Below, in pieces: positions 31,524-35,598 of a DNA stretch of 35,598 bases. The notes beneath the pieces are model-generated. The model searched no databases, was not told the origin of the DNA, and worked only from the letters and a program-made list of their open reading frames with translations. Numbering within the stretch: position 1 is the first letter of the stretch; each line of letters opens with the position of its first letter. The translations under genes were made by a program, and so were the position numbers. The stretch comes from Acidobacteriota bacterium (lineage in GTDB: Bacteria > Acidobacteriota > Terriglobia > Bryobacterales > Bryobacteraceae), in assembly GCA_016871155.1 (NCBI GenBank), contig VFZO01000032.1, positions 1 to 35,598 on the forward strand, written 5' to 3'.

Positions 31524-32450
31524 ATGAAACGAATCGGCATTGTCTACGGGATGGAGTCCACCTTTCCCCCGGCGCTTGTGGACCATATCAACGCCCGGGC
31601 CATCCCCGGCATCGTGGCGGAGCATGTCCGTGTCGGCGGCGTTTTTATGGACCGGTCCTGCGGCTACGACGTGATTATCGACAGGATCAGCCACGATATT
31701 CCCTTCTATCGCGCCTGGTTGAAGAACGAGATTCTCCACGGCGCCAAGGTCGTGAACAATCCCTTCTGGTGGTCGGCAGACGACAAGTTTTTCAACTACG
31801 CGCTGGCCAATAAACTGGGTGTCGCGACGCCCCGGACCGTCATGCTGCCGCACAAGGACCATCCGGACGGCACCACCGAACGGTCGATGCGCAACCTGAT
31901 GTATCCGCTGAATTGGGACGAGATTTTCGCCTACATCGGCTTCCCGGCCTTTCTGAAGCCGCACCTGGGCGGCGGCTGGAAGAACGTCTTCCACGTCCAC
32001 TCGCCCGAACAGTTTTTTGAGGCCTACAACACAACCGGAACGCTCGGTATGACCCTGCAGGCCGCCGTGAATTTCAACGAGTACTTCCGCTGCTACGTGA
32101 TCGGCCGGGAGAAGGTCCACATCATGCCCTACGACCCGCGGCAGCCGCACGCGTTTCGCTACGTCATGAATCCGCCCGCTTACGATCCCGCTCTGCTGAA
32201 GCGTGTGGAGGCCGATGCCCTGAAACTGTGCCGGGCGCTCGGCTACGATCTCAACACCGTGGAGTTCGCCGTCGAGGACGGTGTGCCGTACGCCATCGAC
32301 TTTCTGAACCCCGCGCCCGACGCCGACGTGAACTCGGTGGGGCAGGAGAACTTCGACTGGGTGGTCCGCGCCGTTGCCGACATGGCGATCGCCAAAACGC
32401 GGGAACCGGTGTCGCAGCCCGAGTACAACTGGGCCAGGTTCCTCGCATGA
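31524..32450 (+). CDS. ATP-grasp ligase (RimK/glutathione-synthase-like)
   Basis: A 308-residue ATP-grasp enzyme expected to join a carboxylate to an amine through an acyl phosphate. An N-terminal pre-ATP-grasp domain (IGIVYGMESTFPPALVDHIN) is followed by the nucleotide-binding lysine in PAFLKPHLGGGWKNVF near 142-157, with a glycine-rich loop. The metal-binding end reads NTVEFAVEDGVPYAIDFLNP near 244-263, with conserved Glu/Asp/Asn. It starts three bases after the esterase and overlaps the GCS2 gene by four bases (ATGA). The substrates cannot be told from sequence. The cofactor-like NNPFWWSADDKFFNYALA stretch is typical of this ATP-grasp subgroup. Confidence 0.88.
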   Translation: MKRIGIVYGMESTFPPALVDHINARAIPGIVAEHVRVGGVFMDRSCGYDVIIDRISHDIPFYRAWLKNEILHGAKVVNNPFWWSADDKFFNYALANKLGVATPRTVMLPHKDHPDGTTERSMRNLMYPLNWDEIFAYIGFPAFLKPHLGGGWKNVFHVHSPEQFFEAYNTTGTLGMTLQAAVNFNEYFRCYVIGREKVHIMPYDPRQPHAFRYVMNPPAYDPALLKRVEADALKLCRALGYDLNTVEFAVEDGVPYAIDFLNPAPDADVNSVGQENFDWVVRAVADMAIAKTREPVSQPEYNWARFLA

Positions 32451-33586
32451 TCCCATCGCTCACGCTGGGGATCGAGGAAGAGTTTCAGACGATCGATCCG
32501 GAGACGCGCGATCTTCGCTCCCACATTTCAAGCGAGCTGATGGAACAGGGCCGGCTGCTTCTGAAAGAGCGGGTGAAGCCGGAATTGCATCAGTCGGTGA
32601 TCGAAGTGGGAACCTCGATCTGCACCAACATTCAGGAGGCCGAACGCGAGGTCAAGCTGATCCGCGCCAACATTATTGAGCTCGCGAGCAAGAACGGTTT
32701 GCATCTGGCGGCGGCCGCCACGCACCCATTCGCCGATTGGCGCGCCCAAGGCATCTATCCGGACGAACGGTACGACACCCTGGTCGAAGATATGCAGATG
32801 GTGGCCCGGTCGAACCTCATCTTCGGGCTGCACGTGCATGTAGGAGTGGAGGATAGGGAAACCGCCATCCACCTGGTCAACGCGGCCCGCTATTTTCTGC
32901 CTCACATCCTGGCGCTTTCCACGAACTCCCCGTTCTGGCTCGGTATGGAGACGGGGCTGAAGAGCTATCGCTGCAAGGTCTTCGACAAGTTTCCCCGGAC
33001 GAATATACCGGACTACTTTCCCTCCTACGGCGAGTACATGAACTTCGTCAACCTGCTCATCTCCACCGGGTGCATCGATAATCCGAAACGCATCTGGTGG
33101 GACATCCGGTTGCATCCGAACTTCCCGACGATTGAATTCCGCATCTGCGATCTGCCCATGCGCGCCGATGAGACCATCGCCCTTGCCGCGCTCATTCAGG
33201 CGACCGTTGCAAAGCTCTACAAACTGCACGCGCAGAACCAAGGTTTCCGTCTCTACCGGCGCGCCTTGATCATGGAGAACAAGTGGCGCGCGCTGCGCTA
33301 CGGAATCGACGGCAAACTCATCGATTTCGGCAAGCGGGTGGAGGTGCCGTTCCACGACCTCATGGAAGAGTACCTCGGATTGATCGACGACGTTGTAGAC
33401 GAACTTGGCAGCCGCCAACAGGTCAACTACATTCGCCGCATCGTGGAGGAAGGAACCGGCGCGGATCGCCAGTTGCGCGTGTGGCGCGAAACCGGTGACT
33501 TGAAGAAGGTCGTCGACTACATCATCGACGAAACGAAACGAGACGTGGGCCAACCGGGCCCGCTGGAACTAAAGCCTACATGTTGA
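32447..33586 (+). CDS. GCS2/YbdK-type carboxylate-amine ligase
   Basis: A 379-residue ligase of the glutamate-cysteine ligase type 2 family (YbdK is 372 residues). Active-site blocks are present: LTLGIEEEFQTID at 5-17, HQSVIEVGTSICTN near 47, LIFGLHVHVGVED near 124-136, and RLHPNFPTIEFRICDLP near 222-238. YbdK makes gamma-glutamylcysteine weakly; other members join different amino acids. It is the second of three amide ligases of the operon. ATG 32447 overlaps the ATP-grasp stop by four bases; the 3' end overlaps the aminopeptidase by seven. The upstream open frame from 32228 is a shadow. Confidence 0.92.
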   Translation: MIPSLTLGIEEEFQTIDPETRDLRSHISSELMEQGRLLLKERVKPELHQSVIEVGTSICTNIQEAEREVKLIRANIIELASKNGLHLAAAATHPFADWRAQGIYPDERYDTLVEDMQMVARSNLIFGLHVHVGVEDRETAIHLVNAARYFLPHILALSTNSPFWLGMETGLKSYRCKVFDKFPRTNIPDYFPSYGEYMNFVNLLISTGCIDNPKRIWWDIRLHPNFPTIEFRICDLPMRADETIALAALIQATVAKLYKLHAQNQGFRLYRRALIMENKWRALRYGIDGKLIDFGKRVEVPFHDLMEEYLGLIDDVVDELGSRQQVNYIRRIVEEGTGADRQLRVWRETGDLKKVVDYIIDETKRDVGQPGPLELKPTC

Positions 33587-34587
33587 AATACGACCCCGAA
33601 TTCCGGACCGGCGCTCGCAACGCCGTGCGGACGTGTCTCCGCATTCAACCCGAGGAGCGCGTGACCGTGATTACCGATCGCGAGACCGAAGCCATCGCCG
33701 CCGCCATTAGCGGTGAATTGGACGCCATCGGCGCCCCGCATCGAGTATGGTTGCTCGAAGACGAAGGAACGCGGCCGCTCACCGGTATGCCACGCGCGAT
33801 TCTCGACGATCTGGAAGTGGCAAATGTTTCGATCTTCTGCGCGCAGGCGCAAACCGGCGAGTTGCACTCCCGGATGCAGATGACTGAGATTGTGAACCGC
33901 CGGTTGATTCGTCATGCGCATATGGTCAACATTACGCCGGAGATCATGAAGCACGGCATGTGCGCCGACTACGAGGCCGTGGACCGGCTCAGCCTGAAGC
34001 TCCTGGACATGGCCAGCACCGTGCGGACGGTTCGCGCCAAGACGCCGGCCGGCACCGATATCGTCGCCGACATGACCCCGGACTACAAATGGCTGAAAAC
34101 CTCCGGCATCATCAGCAACAAAACCTGGGGCAACCTTCCGGGCGGGGAAGTGTGGACGACACCGGGGGAAGTGAACGGCGTATACGTTGTCGATGGCGTC
34201 GTGGGCGATTACCTCTGCGCCAAGTACGGCGACCTGCGCGATACGCCCCTCACCGCCGTTGTCGAAAAGAACCGGTTGAAGTCCGTCTCGTGCGCCAATA
34301 AGGAATTGGAACGGGAGTTCTGGCAGTACACGCACACCGACGAAAATTCGGATCGCGTCGGCGAGTTCGCCATCGGCACCAATATCGGCGTGCGCGACGT
34401 GATCGGCAATATCCTGCAGGACGAAAAGATCCCCGGCATGCACATTGCGTTCGGGCATCCCTACGGCGATCACACCGGCGCGCAGTGGACTTCGAAAACG
34501 CACATCGATGTGGTGGGCCGCGCGTTCGACATCTGGCTTGACGGCACGCAGATCATGGAGAACGGCCGGTTTCTGGTCGCGGCATGA
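33580..34587 (+). CDS. M29-type aminopeptidase
   Basis: A 335-residue metallopeptidase related to the M29 (thermophilic aminopeptidase T) family, which usually runs to about 400. Metal ligands stand in NLPGGEVWTTPG (about 185-196), RVGEFAIGTNIG (about 260-271) and HIAFGHPYGDHTGAQW (about 288-303). The N-terminus KYDPEFRTGARNAVRTCLRI matches the short subtype. It would cleave N-terminal residues, probably from a product or precursor of the ligases around it. ATG 33580 overlaps the previous stop by seven bases; the stop overlaps the next start by four (ATGA). No signal peptide. Confidence 0.88.
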   Translation: MLKYDPEFRTGARNAVRTCLRIQPEERVTVITDRETEAIAAAISGELDAIGAPHRVWLLEDEGTRPLTGMPRAILDDLEVANVSIFCAQAQTGELHSRMQMTEIVNRRLIRHAHMVNITPEIMKHGMCADYEAVDRLSLKLLDMASTVRTVRAKTPAGTDIVADMTPDYKWLKTSGIISNKTWGNLPGGEVWTTPGEVNGVYVVDGVVGDYLCAKYGDLRDTPLTAVVEKNRLKSVSCANKELEREFWQYTHTDENSDRVGEFAIGTNIGVRDVIGNILQDEKIPGMHIAFGHPYGDHTGAQWTSKTHIDVVGRAFDIWLDGTQIMENGRFLVAA

Positions 34588-35598
34588 TCGAAGAACTCCG
34601 CCGCAGCTTTCTGGCGCGCTGGACGCCGGAGAAGTACCGGCGTCTGCTCGCTCTGTTGGAGGCCGAATGCGGAGCGCCCATCGCGTTTCGCATCTGCGAG
34701 ACGCCCTGCTTCCTGCCGGCCGGGCTGATGGAGCGGCTCACCGCCGCCGGCGAGGAGTTGATCGCCCAGCTCTCCACTCCCGAATATCGCGCCTTATCCG
34801 AGCGGGCCATTCCATTCCGGACGCCAAACGAAGATTCGAAGCCCATGTTTGTGCAGGTCGATTTTGGGTTGGTCCGGAATGCCGATGGCTCCATCTCTCC
34901 CAAGCTCGTCGAAATCCAAGGGTTTCCTTCGCTCTATGCATTTCAACCCGTATTGGCCCGCGCCTACGCCCAGGCCTACGAACTCGACCTGACCGTGCCT
35001 GCCTATCCGGATCTGCTCAAGCGCGCCATTCTCGGCGGCCACGATCCGGAACACGTCGCGCTGTTGGAGATCGATCCCAGGAATCAAAAGACGGCCTGCG
35101 ACTTTGTTCTCACCGAAAAGCTAACGGGCGTCTCGCCGGTCTGCATCACGCAGGTTCGGAAGCGCGGCGACAAGCTCTTTCGGCCCGATGGCACACCGAT
35201 TCGCCGCATCTACAACCGCGCAATCATCGACGAACAGCTTCGCCGCGGCATTCGCGCGGAGTTCGAATGGACCGATGCGCTGGATGTGGAGTGGGCCGGT
35301 CACCCGAACTACTACTTCCGCATCAGCAAGTTTTCGCTGCCCTATTTGAAGCACGAAACGGTTCCCAGGACCATGTTCCTCGCCGAGCCTCCGGAGGATC
35401 TGCACAACTGGGTGTTGAAACCGCTGTTCTCCTTTGCCGGGCTCGGCGTGGTGATCGCTCCAACACCGGCCGATCTGCCGGCGGATCCAGCCGATTGGAT
35501 CCTGCAGGAACGCTGCGAGTTCACCCCGTTGTTCGACACACCGGAGGGCAAGGCCAAGGCGGAGATCCGGGTGATGTACATCTGGCTCGACGAGAAGC
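34584..35598 (+). CDS. ATP-grasp-like protein, 3' end outside window
   Basis: At least 338 residues, open to the right edge. It starts at ATG 34584, overlapping the aminopeptidase stop by four bases. The N-terminal half has the blocks FVQVDFGLVRNADGSISP and LVEIQGFPSLYAFQPVLARA (about 90-125), of unknown role. The later half looks like an ATP-grasp core: HNWVLKPLFSFAGLGVVIA near 274-292 would hold the ATP-binding lysine and glycine loop, WILQERCEF the adenine-contacting segment and AEIRVMYIW a following strand. The last metal ligands fall outside. It would be the third ligase of the operon and is much more divergent than the first ATP-grasp protein. Identification rests on motif reading only. 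Confidence 0.7.
   Translation, partial: MIEELRRSFLARWTPEKYRRLLALLEAECGAPIAFRICETPCFLPAGLMERLTAAGEELIAQLSTPEYRALSERAIPFRTPNEDSKPMFVQVDFGLVRNADGSISPKLVEIQGFPSLYAFQPVLARAYAQAYELDLTVPAYPDLLKRAILGGHDPEHVALLEIDPRNQKTACDFVLTEKLTGVSPVCITQVRKRGDKLFRPDGTPIRRIYNRAIIDEQLRRGIRAEFEWTDALDVEWAGHPNYYFRISKFSLPYLKHETVPRTMFLAEPPEDLHNWVLKPLFSFAGLGVVIAPTPADLPADPADWILQERCEFTPLFDTPEGKAKAEIRVMYIWLDEK

Noticed and set aside
31314..32456. 380-codon minus-strand frame opposite the ATP-grasp gene
   Set aside because: Shadow of the coupled operon; no family features.
1..35598. CRISPR arrays, tRNA or rRNA genes, insertion sequences
   Set aside because: No regularly spaced repeats, cloverleaf-like segments, rRNA motifs, transposase signatures or target-site duplications were seen on reading both strands.

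Overview
The window looks like a chromosomal segment of an Acidobacteriota bacterium, most likely a Bryobacterales/Solibacter-type soil lineage. This rests on gene content and is an inference: a large Oar-like TonB-dependent receptor, several secreted carboxypeptidase-regulatory-domain proteins, a cytochrome c/DUF1549/LamG/DUF1553 protein paired with a DUF1501 protein, a PEP-CTERM-like protein, a DUF6677-type membrane protein, and high GC with tightly packed genes. No rRNA, tRNA, CRISPR array, phage gene or intact insertion sequence was seen. Several start codons sit within about 8-13 bases of a TANAAT-type -10 box, which suggests frequent near-leaderless mRNAs.

Layout. 1-3127: 3' part of a TonB receptor, then a two-repeat DUF4397 gene broken by one in-frame TGA behind a strongly structured leader. 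3327-7719: a promoter with a FadR/GntR-like palindrome at the start codon, then the overlapping PSD1-type/DUF1501 pair. 7720-8134: no recognisable gene. 8135-10712 (minus): a methyltransferase coupled to an exported protein that appears to be three fused RidA-like domains, and a PEP-CTERM-like protein with a strong terminator. 10928-15573 (minus): three tandem, nearly abutting paralogues with carboxypeptidase-regulatory-like domains. 15707-18205: gyrA, divergent from them. 18280-21279: DUF3299, ZrgA-like (DUF2796), ABC ATPase and FtsX-type permease, a probable metal-related export/uptake operon, followed by a MerC-like protein and an AtoE-type fatty-acid transporter.

23145-26202 (minus) carries a DUF3299 lipoprotein, a PhoD-type phosphatase and an exported mannonate-dehydratase-like TIM barrel in one operon. 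A calcineurin-type metallophosphoesterase diverges from it and a DUF1080 protein runs convergent to that. 28092-29311 holds an exported helix-hairpin-helix (ComEA-like) protein with a clear terminator, a coding-like remnant, and two small membrane proteins. 29308-30740 (minus) holds an exported alpha/beta hydrolase of the MetX fold overlapping a glutathione peroxidase.

The most intriguing block is 30807-35598: cytosolic esterase, ATP-grasp ligase, GCS2/YbdK-type carboxylate-amine ligase, M29-type aminopeptidase and a second, divergent ATP-grasp-like protein cut by the window end. Start and stop codons overlap or lie 3 bases apart throughout. Three amide ligases plus a peptidase and an esterase suggest a pathway that builds and trims an unknown small peptide-like metabolite.
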